Of a DNA stretch of 64,000 bases, positions 27,012 through 35,686 are shown piece after piece. The position numbers and the translations under genes are program-made. The notes beneath the pieces are model-generated. The model had not been told where the DNA came from. It saw nothing but the letters and a program-made list of their open reading frames with translations, and searched no databases. The stretch covers positions 1,054,001 through 1,118,000 of the forward strand of contig NZ_JANQDU010000001.1 of assembly GCF_024723735.1 (NCBI RefSeq), written 5' to 3'. Source of the DNA: Frigidibacter sp. ROC022 (GTDB taxonomy: Bacteria > Pseudomonadota > Alphaproteobacteria > Rhodobacterales > Rhodobacteraceae). Numbering within the stretch: position 1 is the first letter of the stretch; the number at the start of each line of letters is the position of its first letter.

Positions 27012-28001
27012 TCAGCTGTAGCGTTCGGCGCCCCACCATTGCTGGTAGGAATAGCGATCCCCGAGGCACCAGCCGACCGGGGCCAGGCGCTCGATCTCGT
27101 CAAGTTCATCGGCGGTCAGGCCGCGCCGGGCGCCTTCGATCATCTGATCCAGATGCGCGATGGAGCGGGTGCCGGGAATCGAGAACATCGTCGGCCCCTG
27201 TTCCAGCGTCCAGGCCACCGCCAGCCCGGCCAGGCTGAGCCCGAGATCGGCGGCATAGCTGCGCAGCGGCGCCAGATAGGCGATGTTGCGGGCCAGGGCC
27301 TCGGGCTGGAACCGGGGATTGTCCTTCATGAAGAAGTTCGCGGCGGCGAATTCCGGCGTCGGCGGGGTATCGGTCAGCAGCCCGCGCCCGACCGGCGAGA
27401 AGGCGACCAGCGCGGTGCCCAGCCTTTCGCAGGCCTGGCGCAGCCCCAGATCGGGGGCGCGGGTCTGCAGCGAGTATTCCGACTGCACGGCGGCGATCGG
27501 CTGAATCTCGGCGGCGGTCAGCAGCGTGGTGGGCGCAACCTCGGAGAGGCCGACCGCCTTGGCCTTGCCGGACCGGACAATGCCCTGCAGGGTTTCGGCC
27601 AGTTCCTCGACCGGGGTGCCGGGATTGCGGCGATGCGCATAGAAGACATCGACGGCCTCGACATTCAGCCGCTTCAGGCTGCCCTCAAGCTCGCTCATCA
27701 GATGTTCGGGGGCGTTGTTGAAGGTCCGGTTGCCCTCGGAATCGCGGCTGATGGTCGCCTTGGTCGCGATGTGGAACGGATTGCCGTTTCGCGCGATCCA
27801 GGCGCCGATCCGGGATTCCGAAAGCCCCTGGCCGTAGACATTGGCGGTATCGAGATGGCGGATGCCGCGATCGGCCAGCGCCGACAGCATCGCATCAGCG
27901 CCGCTGTCATCGACATCGCCCCAGGCATTGCCCAGCGACATGGCGCCATAGCCGAGCGCCGGAAGGTCAGGTCCGTTGGGGCCGAATTTGCGGGTTCTCA
28001 T
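27012..28001 (-). CDS. Aldo/keto reductase
   Basis: A 329-residue NADPH-dependent reductase of the AKR superfamily (YccK/pyridoxal-reductase-like branch). LDTANVYGQGLSE carries the catalytic Asp and Tyr, VDVFYAHRRNPGTPVEELAETL the catalytic His region, GLSEVAPTTL, VQSEYSLQTR and the cofactor-binding FSIPGTRSIAHLDQM. ATG 28001 overlaps the MazG stop (ATGA), fixing the start. The natural carbonyl substrate is unknown. Confidence 0.9.
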   Translation of the reverse strand: MRTRKFGPNGPDLPALGYGAMSLGNAWGDVDDSGADAMLSALADRGIRHLDTANVYGQGLSESRIGAWIARNGNPFHIATKATISRDSEGNRTFNNAPEHLMSELEGSLKRLNVEAVDVFYAHRRNPGTPVEELAETLQGIVRSGKAKAVGLSEVAPTTLLTAAEIQPIAAVQSEYSLQTRAPDLGLRQACERLGTALVAFSPVGRGLLTDTPPTPEFAAANFFMKDNPRFQPEALARNIAYLAPLRSYAADLGLSLAGLAVAWTLEQGPTMFSIPGTRSIAHLDQMIEGARRGLTADELDEIERLAPVGWCLGDRYSYQQWWGAERYS

Positions 28002-28828
28002 GGCATTTCCTTCGTCGTTGTTCCTGATTTCTCGGCGGCCTTCGCGGCGTCCCACAGGGCGTCCATCTCGGCCAGGTCGCTGTCGGCGGGGGTCTTGCCC
28101 CGCGCGGCCAGCGCCGCTTCGATGGCGCGGAACCGGCGGGTGAACTTGGCATTGGCGGCGCGCAGCGCGGCCTCGGGGTCGATCCGCAGATGTCGGGCCA
28201 GATTGGCGGCGACGAACAGGAAGTCGCCGAATTCCTCGAATATCTCGTCCTCGCCCAGCTTCTCGCGGGCCTCGACCAGTTCGGCGGCCTCTTCGGTCAG
28301 CTTGTCCAGCACCTCGTCGGTCGATGGCCAGTCGAAGCCGACCCGGGCCGCCCGGTTCTGCAACTTGACCGCCCGCAACAGCGCCGGCAAGCCCTGTGCC
28401 ACCCCGTCGAGCACGCCCCCTTCGGCACGTTTCGCCCGTTCCTCGGCCTTCAACCGCTCCCAGTCGCGGGTCTGTTCCTCGGCATTGCGCGGCCTGGCGT
28501 CGCCGAAGACATGCGGGTGCCGCGCGACCATCTTGTCCGAGATCGCCCGCGCCACATCGGCAAAGTCGAAGTGCCCGGCTTCCTCGGCGATCCGGGCGTG
28601 AAACACGACCTGGAACAGCAGGTCGCCCAGCTCGCCGCGCAGTTCGTCATGGGCGCCGCGCTCGATCGCGTCGGCGACCTCGTAGGCTTCCTCGATTGTG
28701 TAGGGGGCGATGGTGGCGAAGCTCTGTTCCACATCCCAGGGGCAGCCGGTCTCGGGGTCGCGCAGCGCCGCCATGATGCGCAGCAGCCGCTCGACGGGGC
28801 TGCCGTCTTGATCTTGCAGATCGGTCAT
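27998..28828 (-). CDS. mazG: Nucleoside triphosphate pyrophosphohydrolase MazG
   Basis: A 276-residue all-alpha NTP pyrophosphohydrolase with two MazG repeats. The first has LRDPETGCPWDVEQSF, EEAYEVADAIE and ELGDLLFQVVFHARIAEE (ExxE-ExxD Mg2+ site). The second has LTEEAAELVEAREKL and EEFGDFLFVAANLARHL. It removes non-canonical NTPs. ATG 28828 starts just before TDLQDQDGSPVERLL. It is translationally coupled to the aldo/keto reductase and preceded by a terminator. Confidence 0.93.
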   Translation of the reverse strand: MTDLQDQDGSPVERLLRIMAALRDPETGCPWDVEQSFATIAPYTIEEAYEVADAIERGAHDELRGELGDLLFQVVFHARIAEEAGHFDFADVARAISDKMVARHPHVFGDARPRNAEEQTRDWERLKAEERAKRAEGGVLDGVAQGLPALLRAVKLQNRAARVGFDWPSTDEVLDKLTEEAAELVEAREKLGEDEIFEEFGDFLFVAANLARHLRIDPEAALRAANAKFTRRFRAIEAALAARGKTPADSDLAEMDALWDAAKAAEKSGTTTKEMP

Positions 28829-28849
28829 CCTTGTTCCTTCGGACAGCAA

Positions 28850-28876
28850 AAAGGCCCGGCCGGAAGCCGGGCCTTT
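28850..28876 (-). terminator. Rho-independent terminator of the outer-membrane protein gene
   Basis: AAAGGCCCGGC (28850-28860) pairs perfectly with GCCGGGCCTTT (28866-28876) across a 5-base loop. Read leftward the stem is followed by a T-run. It lies 20 bases after the outer-membrane protein stop. Confidence 0.85.
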
Positions 28877-28895
28877 GCCAGTCTGTCACAGTGCT

Positions 28896-29504
28896 TCAGA
28901 ACTTGAAACCGACCCGCAGGCCAAGTGTCTCGGGATCGGCATCAAGGCCGCTGCCCGAGAGGTCTCGCTTGGAGTAGTCGGCGCCGAGGAACACCCGGTC
29001 CGAGACCTGGTAGTCCAGGCCCAGCCCGTAGTTGACGCCGTCCAGATCGACCGATCCCGTCGCGGTGTCGAGATTGGCGGTCGAATAGCCGACCGTGATA
29101 TAGGGCAGGGCGCGCCCGATCGTGTAGCCGAGCCGGGCCCGGAGATCGATCGAGTCGGTCAGCTCGGTCGATGGCGTGCCGGTGAGGGTCATGTCGTTGA
29201 GCCCGGTATAGGACAGCTCGCCACCATAGACGAACTTGCCGTTCTGCAGATTGTAGCCGGCAAAGCCGGAGACGCCGTCGCCATCGTTGAAATCGGTGCG
29301 GGTGCCGTTCTTGAGGCTGCCGGTGGACTGGGCATAGCCGAGACCGGCATAGAAGCCGCTCCAGTCGGTGATCGGGGCGGCCGCGGGGACCGGCGCCACG
29401 GGGGCTTCCTCGACCACAACCGGGCCGGGACCACCGGCGAACAGCGGAGTGGCAAGAAGCACCGGGGCCAAGGTGGCACCGAGTCCGAGATAACGGGTAA
29501 TCAT
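28896..29504 (-). CDS. Outer-membrane beta-barrel protein (OmpW/opacity-like)
   Basis: A 202-residue protein with a signal peptide (about 23 residues, ending PLFAGG), a Pro/Val/Ala-rich linker and a barrel beginning DWSGFYAGLGYAQS. Alternating strands such as YITVGYSTANLD, VNYGLGLDYQVSDRVFLGADYSKRDL follow. It ends in GLRVGFKF, the C-terminal Phe expected of outer-membrane barrels. Eight strands are likely. Precise function is unknown. The ribosome-binding site is AAAGGAA. Confidence 0.88.
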   Translation of the reverse strand: MITRYLGLGATLAPVLLATPLFAGGPGPVVVEEAPVAPVPAAAPITDWSGFYAGLGYAQSTGSLKNGTRTDFNDGDGVSGFAGYNLQNGKFVYGGELSYTGLNDMTLTGTPSTELTDSIDLRARLGYTIGRALPYITVGYSTANLDTATGSVDLDGVNYGLGLDYQVSDRVFLGADYSKRDLSGSGLDADPETLGLRVGFKF

Positions 29505-29707
29505 GTCAGTTCCTTTCGTGCAGTCACGCCCGGTGGTTGAGTCCGGGCACTTGCAGGGGAGTAACTGGGCACGCCGGGGCGGCGTTCAATAGCGCCTCAC
29601 GAAGCTGGCAACAGCCAGCCGATGCGCGGCAGTTTCCCGCCGAACGATTGGGGATTGCAGTGCCGGTCCGCGGCGCCCAGAAAGGCCCGAAGCCGGGAGT
29701 CTTGCCG

Positions 29708-30868
29708 ATGCCGATCCTGAACAGAATTGCCGCCCTGGGCCCCGAAATGGCCGAATGGCGCCGGTATCTGCACCGGATTCCCGAGATCGGCTTCGATCTG
29801 GACAGGACCGCCGCCTATGTCGCCGCGCGGCTGGCCGAAATCGGGGTCGACTCGCTGCATACCGGCATTGCCCGAAGCGGGATCGTCGCGATCATCGAAG
29901 GTCAGGCGCCGGGGCCGACGATCGGGCTGCGCGCCGACATGGACGCGCTGCCGATCCACGAGGAGACCGGCGCCAGCCATGCCTCGACGACGCCCGGCGC
30001 GATGCATGCCTGTGGCCATGACGGCCATACCGCGATGCTGCTGGGCGCCGCGAAATACCTTGCCGAAACCCGGGCCTTCCGGGGCCGGGTGGCGCTGATC
30101 TTCCAGCCGGCCGAAGAAGAGGGCAGCGGCGCCAGGGTCATGATCGAGGACGGCATTCTGGAGCGGTTCGGGATCGAACGGATCTTCGCGCTGCACAATG
30201 CGCCGGGGATGGAGTTCGGCACGGTGATGACGGCGCCGGGGCCGATCATGGCGGCGGTGGACACTTTCGAGATCCATGTCACCGGGCGCGGCGGTCATGC
30301 CGCGATGCCCGATGAGACGGCCGACCCGATCCCGGCGCTTTCAGCGATGGCCTCGGCGATCCAGTGCATCGTCTCGCGCAACCACCATGCGTTGGACGCT
30401 CTGGTGGTCTCGGTCACCCAGATCCACGCCGGAACCGCCTTCAACGTGGTGCCCGGCACCGGCTGGCTGGGCGGCACGGTACGCAGTTTCGATCCCGCGG
30501 TGCAGGGCATGGTCCGGCGTCGGCTGGCCGAGATTGCGGTCGGGCAGGCGGCGGCATTCGGGCTGACGGCGCGGCTCGATTACCATGTCGGGGACCCGGC
30601 CACGGTGAACGACGCCGCCGAGGCCGCCTTCGCCACCGAGGTGGCGCGCGAGGTGCTGGGCGAAACGGCGGTCGATGGCGCGGCCGACCGGCAGATGGGG
30701 GCCGAGGATTTCGGGCATTTCCTGGAGGCCCGCCCGGGCGCCTATCTGTTCCTGGGGCAGGGGCCGGGCGCCGGGCTGCACCATCCGGCCTATGATTTCA
30801 ACGACGAGGTCGCGCCGATCGGAGCCAGCCTGCTGGCGCGTCTGGTCGAACGGGCGCAGCCGCTGTAG
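29708..30868 (+). CDS. M20-family amidohydrolase (hippurate-hydrolase type)
   Basis: A 386-residue metal-dependent amidase of the M20D group, which cleaves N-acyl or N-aroyl amino acids. RRYLHRIPEIGFDLDRT is the conserved start; LRADMDALPIHEETG, MHACGHDGHTAMLLGAAKYL (metal Cys and His), FQPAEEEGSGARVMIEDG (catalytic Glu) and MGAEDFGHFLEARPGAYLFLG follow. ATG 29708 has GGGAG nine bases upstream; longer in-frame starts would read through the divergent promoter. It stands alone. Confidence 0.92.
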   Translation: MPILNRIAALGPEMAEWRRYLHRIPEIGFDLDRTAAYVAARLAEIGVDSLHTGIARSGIVAIIEGQAPGPTIGLRADMDALPIHEETGASHASTTPGAMHACGHDGHTAMLLGAAKYLAETRAFRGRVALIFQPAEEEGSGARVMIEDGILERFGIERIFALHNAPGMEFGTVMTAPGPIMAAVDTFEIHVTGRGGHAAMPDETADPIPALSAMASAIQCIVSRNHHALDALVVSVTQIHAGTAFNVVPGTGWLGGTVRSFDPAVQGMVRRRLAEIAVGQAAAFGLTARLDYHVGDPATVNDAAEAAFATEVAREVLGETAVDGAADRQMGAEDFGHFLEARPGAYLFLGQGPGAGLHHPAYDFNDEVAPIGASLLARLVERAQPL

Positions 30869-30904
30869 GCGCCGGCTCGTCCGGGCCACGGGTCCCCGGT
30901 GCCG

Positions 30905-31342
30905 CTATCTCAGCTTCCAGGTGAAGTTGATCATTGCCTTCTTGTCCTTGACCGACATCGACCCATTGACCCGTGCGCCGCCGCCGATCGCCAGGCCGGG
31001 TTCCTTCTTCAGGATATCGACATACCACTTGTCCATGCCCTTCTGCCATTCCGGCACGGCCTTCTTGTCGGCCGGGACATAGGTCTTCAGCATCAGACCG
31101 ATCGACCTGGCGCTCTTGTCGGCTTCCTTCTGGCAGAGTTGATGCAGGCCCTTCAGCTTCAGGTCGATTGCCTTCAGGCGTTTCGGATCGGTCTTCTTGT
31201 CCTTGGCCGCCTTGGCCTTTTCATCGATCAGTTTCCGGGCCTCTTCGGTCGTCTTCTTGGTTTTCTGGGCGAGTTTCTTGACTTCGGCCTGGATCGACTT
31301 CTTGGCGCCGTCCATCTGCTTCTTGTCTACCGGGGCAGCCAT
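30905..31342 (-). CDS. Lysine-rich protein of unknown function
   Basis: A 145-residue, very basic and hydrophilic protein. Its first 75 residues are a Lys/Glu/Ala-rich predicted coiled coil (KKLAQKTKKTTEEARKLIDEK). The C-terminal half is more globular (WQKGMDKWYVDILKK) and ends with a beta-like segment, AMINFTWKLR. No signal peptide or membrane segment. Codon use is AAG-rich. I do not recognise the family; a nucleoid- or granule-associated role would fit the composition but is only a guess. Confidence 0.65.
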   Translation of the reverse strand: MAAPVDKKQMDGAKKSIQAEVKKLAQKTKKTTEEARKLIDEKAKAAKDKKTDPKRLKAIDLKLKGLHQLCQKEADKSARSIGLMLKTYVPADKKAVPEWQKGMDKWYVDILKKEPGLAIGGGARVNGSMSVKDKKAMINFTWKLR

Positions 31343-31437
31343 CGGATCCTCCCTGATGCGCAGGTTGCCCTTCTTGCATAGCAGAGCTGCCGCGACCGGT
31401 CATTAACGTAACGTCAACTGGCCGGCCAAAAGCAGAA

Positions 31438-31460
31438 GGGCGCCCGTTTCGGGGCGCCCT
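31438..31460 (-). terminator. Stem-loop after isocitrate dehydrogenase
   Basis: AGGGCGCC (31438-31445) pairs with GGCGCCCT (31453-31460). Read leftward it is followed by TCTGCTTTT, a weak T-rich tail. It lies 24 bases after the icd stop. Confidence 0.6.
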
Positions 31461-31484
31461 CGATCGGTTCGGCCTTGTCCGGGG

Positions 31485-32699
31485 TCAGCCGCCCAGGGCC
31501 TTGCTCAGGTTGCTGTCCACCTTCTCGAGGAAGCCCTCGGTGGTCAGCCATTTCTGATCGGGACCGACCAGCAGCGCCAGGTCCTTGGTCATGTCGCCGG
31601 CTTCGACGGTATCCACGACGACCTTTTCCAGCGTCTCGGCAAAGCGCATCAGCTCGGCGTTGTCGTCCAGCTTGGCGCGGTGCTTCAGCCCGCCGGTCCA
31701 GGCGTAGATCGAGGCGATGGAGTTGGTCGAGGTCGCCTCGCCCTTCTGGTGCTGGCGATAGTGGCGGGTCACGGTGCCATGCGCCGCCTCGCTTTCGACC
31801 ACCTTGCCATCCGGCGTCATCAGCACGCTGGTCATCAGGCCCAGCGAACCGAAGCCCTGCGCGACGATGTCCGACTGCACGTCGCCATCGTAGTTCTTGC
31901 AGGCCCAGACATAGCCGCCCGACCATTTCAGCGCCGAGGCAACCATGTCGTCGATCAGACGGTGTTCGTAGGTGATGCCCTTGGCCTTGAACTGGTCGGC
32001 GAATTCGGCGTCGAAGACTTCCTGGAACAGGTCCTTGAAGCGCCCGTCATAGGCCTTGAGGATGGTGTTCTTGGTCGAGAGATAGACCGGCCAGCCGAGG
32101 TTGAGACCGTAGTTCAGGCTGGCGCGGGCAAAGTCGCGGATCGAGTCGTCGAGGTTGTACATCGCCATGGCGACACCCGAGCTGGGCGACTGGAACACCT
32201 CGCGTTCGATGGTCTCGCCGTCCTCGCCGACGAACTTGATCGTCAGCTTGCCCTTGCCGGGGAAGCGGAAATCGGTGGCGCGATACTGGTCGCCGAAGGC
32301 ATGACGGCCGACCACGACCGGCTTGGTCCAGCCCGGCACCAGGCGCGGCACGTTGTTGCAGATGATCGGCTGGCGGAAGATCACCCCGCCCAGGATGTTG
32401 CGGATCGTGCCGTTCGGGCTGCGCCACATCTCCTTGAGGCCGAATTCCTCGACCCGGGCCTCGTCCGGCGTGATCGTGGCACATTTCACCCCGACGCCGA
32501 CTTCCTTGATCTTGTTGGCCGCGTCGATGGTGATCTGGTCATTGGTGCGGTCGCGCTCTTCGATGCCGAGATCGTAGTAGAGCAGGTCGATGTCCAGATA
32601 GGGCAGGATCAGCTTCTTCTTGATGAAGTCCCAGATAATCCGGGTCATCTCGTCGCCGTCGAGTTCGACGACCGGGTTGGCGACTTTGATCTTGGTCAT
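31485..32699 (-). CDS. icd: NADP-dependent isocitrate dehydrogenase (eukaryote-type)
   Basis: A 404-residue TCA-cycle enzyme that oxidatively decarboxylates isocitrate to 2-oxoglutarate. It starts [21 protein letters not shown]. It has the substrate loop [33 protein letters not shown] and the metal-binding [22 protein letters not shown]. The adenine-binding [13 protein letters not shown] contains the NADP-determining Arg-His region. Size and sequence match the type II NADP-IDH common in alphaproteobacteria. ATG 32699 is the conserved start. Confidence 0.97.
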   Translation of the reverse strand: MTKIKVANPVVELDGDEMTRIIWDFIKKKLILPYLDIDLLYYDLGIEERDRTNDQITIDAANKIKEVGVGVKCATITPDEARVEEFGLKEMWRSPNGTIRNILGGVIFRQPIICNNVPRLVPGWTKPVVVGRHAFGDQYRATDFRFPGKGKLTIKFVGEDGETIEREVFQSPSSGVAMAMYNLDDSIRDFARASLNYGLNLGWPVYLSTKNTILKAYDGRFKDLFQEVFDAEFADQFKAKGITYEHRLIDDMVASALKWSGGYVWACKNYDGDVQSDIVAQGFGSLGLMTSVLMTPDGKVVESEAAHGTVTRHYRQHQKGEATSTNSIASIYAWTGGLKHRAKLDDNAELMRFAETLEKVVVDTVEAGDMTKDLALLVGPDQKWLTTEGFLEKVDSNLSKALGG

Positions 32700-32792
32700 G
32701 GGCATACTCCGGGGCTTGGAAAGCTGGTCTGAAACAGGGGGTGAATCGTTCGGCCTAGGCCATAGCCGAAAAGCGGGGGCGGGGGAAGGTAT

Positions 32793-32813
32793 GCGACTGT
32801 ATACAAGCGTCGC
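32793..32813. promoter_or_regulatory. Palindromic element upstream of icd
   Basis: TGTATACA (32798-32805) lies inside outer arms GCGAC (32793-32797) and GTCGC (32809-32813), giving a nearly symmetric 21-bp element. It is about 94 bases before the icd start, in the 203-base gap to the next gene. GTATAC cores are typical of GntR/FCD operators, but no regulator is assigned. Confidence 0.35.
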
Positions 32814-32902
32814 AGCCGGCAATCCACGCGCCTCGACGGCCCGGAAGCCGATCGCTGCAAGGGGCGTGGGGGGCTTTGCTGCTGCGTCCGGGCGGGACCG
32901 CG

Positions 32903-33178
32903 TCAGTTGGCGAGGTTCGGATCGTCTTCCAGAACGCTTTCGGTCGAAACCACGACTTCGCCCTTTTCCCGACCCGCGATGATCCGGCCCAGAAGGTCAT
33001 CGGCCCGGTCGGCGGCGCGCAGGATGCGCAGCGCGGTCAGGTAGGCCTCCTGCAGCGTGGTCGAGGTGGCGCCGATGGCCTTGCCGATCTCGTCCGGAAT
33101 CGTCGGGTCGCCGAACCGCTTCTCGGCCTCGATCGCCCGCTTGGCGAGATCCTCGCCCTTTTCCTCGAGCAGTCCCAT
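32903..33178 (-). CDS. Small conserved protein of unknown function
   Basis: A 91-residue soluble, mostly helical acidic protein. It begins [24 protein letters not shown] and ends [14 protein letters not shown]. It starts 4 bases after the stop of the alpha/beta hydrolase, so the two are almost certainly co-transcribed. No catalytic motif, cysteine or membrane segment is seen. Similar short proteins are, to my knowledge, common beside this hydrolase in Rhodobacterales. I do not assign a function. Confidence 0.65.
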   Translation of the reverse strand: MGLLEEKGEDLAKRAIEAEKRFGDPTIPDEIGKAIGATSTTLQEAYLTALRILRAADRADDLLGRIIAGREKGEVVVSTESVLEDDPNLAN

Positions 33179-33181
33179 GCG

Positions 33182-33835
33182 TCAGCGACTCGATTCGGTC
33201 AGCCGACGGCGGACATAGCTGTCCACCGAGCCGATCATCTGTTCCATATGCGGGTCTTCGAAGAAGTGCCCGGCGCCCTCGACCTCTTCATGGGTGATCG
33301 TGATCCCCTTCTGCTCGTGCAGCTTGCCGACCAGGGTGCGGGTATCCTTCGGCGGCGCGACCCGGTCGGCGGCGCCGTTGATGATCAACCCGGACGAGGG
33401 GCAGGGGGCGAGGAAGGAAAAATCGTACATGTTCGCCGGCGGCGAGACGCTGATGAACCCGGTGATCTCGGGCCGGCGCATCAGCAGCTGCATGCCGATC
33501 CAGGCGCCGAAGGAGAACCCGGCGACCCAGCAATGCTTGGCGTTCTGGTTCATGCTTTGCAGATAGTCGAGCGCCGATGCGGCGTCGCTGAGCTCGCCGA
33601 TCCCCTGATCGTATTCGCCCTGGCTGCGCCCGACACCGCGGAAATTGAACCGCAGTACGGTGAAGCCCATGTTGTAGAAGGCGTAGTGCAGGTTGTAGAC
33701 AACGCGATTGTTCATCGTGCCGCCGAACTGCGGATGCGGATGCAGCACGATCGCGATCGGCGCGTCCTTGGCCTTCTGGGGATGGTAGCGGCCCTCGAGC
33801 CGGCCCTCGGGGCCCGGAAAAATCACCTCGGGCAT
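33182..33835 (-). CDS. Alpha/beta hydrolase (dienelactone-hydrolase-like)
   Basis: A 217-residue serine hydrolase. LHPHPQFGGTMNNRVV is the oxyanion region, FRGVGRSQGEYD follows, and GFSFGAWIGMQLL is the nucleophile elbow (G-F-S-F-G). NGAADRVAPPKD supplies the acid and GAGHFFED the catalytic His. This compact form is widespread in proteobacteria with unknown substrate. ATG 33835 precedes PEVIFPGPEGRLEGRY. The gene diverges from iscR across a 199-bp regulatory region. Confidence 0.9.
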   Translation of the reverse strand: MPEVIFPGPEGRLEGRYHPQKAKDAPIAIVLHPHPQFGGTMNNRVVYNLHYAFYNMGFTVLRFNFRGVGRSQGEYDQGIGELSDAASALDYLQSMNQNAKHCWVAGFSFGAWIGMQLLMRRPEITGFISVSPPANMYDFSFLAPCPSSGLIINGAADRVAPPKDTRTLVGKLHEQKGITITHEEVEGAGHFFEDPHMEQMIGSVDSYVRRRLTESSR

Positions 33836-33872
33836 AAGTCCCGGTTCCCTCCAGCAGCTGGCCCGGCAATTC

Positions 33873-33909
33873 TTGACGAATTTGCTCAGGCACCTTAGAA
33901 ACATTCTAA
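33873..33909 (+). promoter_or_regulatory. Putative iscR-suf promoter with IscR-type palindrome
   Basis: TTGACG (33873-33878) and TAGAAA (33896-33901) are spaced by 17 bases, a good sigma70-type promoter pointing to iscR. The -10 box is embedded in the perfect palindrome TTAGAAACATTCTAA (33895-33909). A repressor bound there would block the promoter, which fits autoregulation by the adjacent Rrf2/IscR protein. The predicted leader is about 125 bases. Confidence 0.65.
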
Positions 33910-34034
33910 ACCGCCCGTCGGACGGTCTTTGCCTCGCGGTGAGGTAATGGGCATGGCGGGCATCGTCAATGGTTTCGCGGGTTTTCTGCGGGCAATCGCC
34001 CAGGGAATCACCCGGAACGGGTCGGGGCGTAGGT

Positions 34035-34496
34035 ATGAAGCTGAGCACCAAGGGACGCTATGCGATGGTGGCGCTGGCCGATCTGGCGATGCAGCCGGGC
34101 GAGGCGCTGGCCTCGCTGGGGGACATCTCCAAGCGCCAGGACATTTCCTTGCCCTATCTCGAACAGCTCTTCGTGAAGCTGCGCCGCGCCGGTCTCGTCG
34201 ACTCGGCCCGCGGTCCGGGCGGCGGCTACCGGCTGGCGCGGCCGGCGTCGGAAATCCGGGTCGCGGATGTGCTGGCGGCGGTGGACGAGACGGTTTCGGC
34301 CATGCATTCCGGCGCCGGGGCCAGTGGCGGGGTCTCGGGCACCGAGGCCCAGGCGATGGCGAACCGGCTCTGGGAAGGTCTCTCGGCGCATGTCTATGTC
34401 TATCTGCACCAGGCCCGGCTGTCGGATGTGATCGGCGATGCGCTGGTGCCCTGTCCGGCGGTGCCGTCGCTGTTCGAAGTGGTGGACGAGACGTGA
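34035..34496 (+). CDS. iscR: Rrf2-family regulator IscR, lacking the Cys triad
   Basis: A 153-residue winged-helix regulator of Fe-S biogenesis. MKLSTKGRYAMVALADLA, SLPYLEQLFVKLRRAGLVDSARGPGGGYRLARP and the following helix match IscR. The loop that in E. coli carries three cluster-binding cysteines reads HSGAGASGGVSGTE here. The only cysteine is Cys140 near the C-terminus. Related Rhodobacter IscR also has one cysteine and is reported to bind its cluster in an unusual way. First gene of the suf operon. Confidence 0.92.
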   Translation: MKLSTKGRYAMVALADLAMQPGEALASLGDISKRQDISLPYLEQLFVKLRRAGLVDSARGPGGGYRLARPASEIRVADVLAAVDETVSAMHSGAGASGGVSGTEAQAMANRLWEGLSAHVYVYLHQARLSDVIGDALVPCPAVPSLFEVVDET

Positions 34497-34542
34497 GCCT
34501 GCCCGCGGATCATCATGTGCCGAGGGCACCGGCACGCCTTCC

Positions 34543-34598
34543 GGGGTATCCGCCTGCGGCGGATCGCCTCCGGCGGGAGTATTTGCGACCCAAAGATG
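34543..34598. repeat. Intergenic element with nested hairpins in the suf operon
   Basis: Between iscR and the cysteine desulfurase, ATCCGCC-TGC-GGCGGAT forms a perfect stem, followed by CGCCTCCGGCG and GGGAGTATTTGCGACCCAAAG. I recall very similar GGGAGTATTT-containing elements scattered between genes of Rhodobacteraceae. It may modulate the transcript between iscR and the structural genes. Confidence 0.4.
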
Positions 34599-34611
34599 CG
34601 GGGCGCGGGAG

Positions 34612-35670
34612 ATGAGCGACCGGGTCTATCTGGACTGGAATGCGACGGCGCCGCTGCGGCCCGAGGCGAAGGCGGCGATGGTCGCGGCCATGGACCTCGT
34701 CGGCAACCCGTCCTCGGTCCATGCCGAGGGGCGGGCGGCCAGGGCGCTGGTCGAAAAGGCGCGCGACCGTCTGGCCCGGGCCTTCGGGGCCGAGGGCGCC
34801 GATATCGTCTTTGTCTCGGGCGCGACCGAGGCCGCGGCGCTGCTCTGCGCCGGGCGCGGGCTGGCGGGCGCCGCGGTGGAACACGAGGCGGTCTCGGCCT
34901 GGGTGGATGACGGCCTGCCGGTCGATGCGCAGGGGCAGGTGACAGTCGCCGATCCGGGCGCCACGGCGCTGCAACTGGCCAATTCCGAGACCGGGGTGCT
35001 GCAGAGCCTGCCCGAGGGGCTGGCGGTCTGCGATGCGACGCAGGGCTTCGGCAAGCTCCCGCTGGCCTTCAACTGGCTCGGCGCCGGGGCGGTGATGCTC
35101 TCGGCGCACAAGTTCGGCGGCCCGAAGGGCGTCGGCGCGGTGATCCTGCGCCGCGGCACCGATCTGGCGGCACAGCTGAAGGGCGGCGGCCAGGAGATGG
35201 GGCGCCGGGCCGGGACCGAGAACATCCTCGGCATCGTCGGAATGGCGGCGGCGGCCGAGGCGGCGGCGCGCGACCTGGCGGCGGGCGAGATGGAGCGGGT
35301 GGCGGCGCGGCGCGATGCGCTGGAAGCCCGGCTTGTCGATCGCCTTCCAGGGCTTATCTGTGCAGGGAAGGGGGCGGCCCGCCTGCCCAACACGACTTGC
35401 CTGGTGCTGCCCGGCTGGAAGGGGGAGACCCAGGTCATGCAGATGGACCTCGCCGGCTTTGCGGTTTCGGCCGGGTCGGCCTGTTCCAGCGGCAAGGTCC
35501 GCCCCAGCCGGGTGCTGGCGGCGATGGGCTTTGATCCGGACGCCGCGGCCAGCGCGATCCGGGTCTCGATCGGCGCGACGACCCGCGACGAGGATTTGCA
35601 GCGTTTTGCCACGGCCTATCTGGCCGCGGCCGAGCGACATCGGACGAAACACCGGGCCCCGGCGGCCTGA
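34612..35670 (+). CDS. Class-I cysteine desulfurase (NifS/IscS-like)
   Basis: A 352-residue PLP enzyme that takes sulfur from cysteine as a protein persulfide. [23 protein letters not shown] is the typical start. Lys167 in [13 protein letters not shown] binds PLP. Cys291 lies in the long catalytic loop [14 protein letters not shown] of the IscS/NifS class. It is shorter than E. coli IscS because the central region is condensed. A second, class-II desulfurase (SufS) ends the same operon. Confidence 0.9.
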   Translation: MSDRVYLDWNATAPLRPEAKAAMVAAMDLVGNPSSVHAEGRAARALVEKARDRLARAFGAEGADIVFVSGATEAAALLCAGRGLAGAAVEHEAVSAWVDDGLPVDAQGQVTVADPGATALQLANSETGVLQSLPEGLAVCDATQGFGKLPLAFNWLGAGAVMLSAHKFGGPKGVGAVILRRGTDLAAQLKGGGQEMGRRAGTENILGIVGMAAAAEAAARDLAAGEMERVAARRDALEARLVDRLPGLICAGKGAARLPNTTCLVLPGWKGETQVMQMDLAGFAVSAGSACSSGKVRPSRVLAAMGFDPDAAASAIRVSIGATTRDEDLQRFATAYLAAAERHRTKHRAPAA

Positions 35671-35686
35671 GCGAAGGACCAGAATC

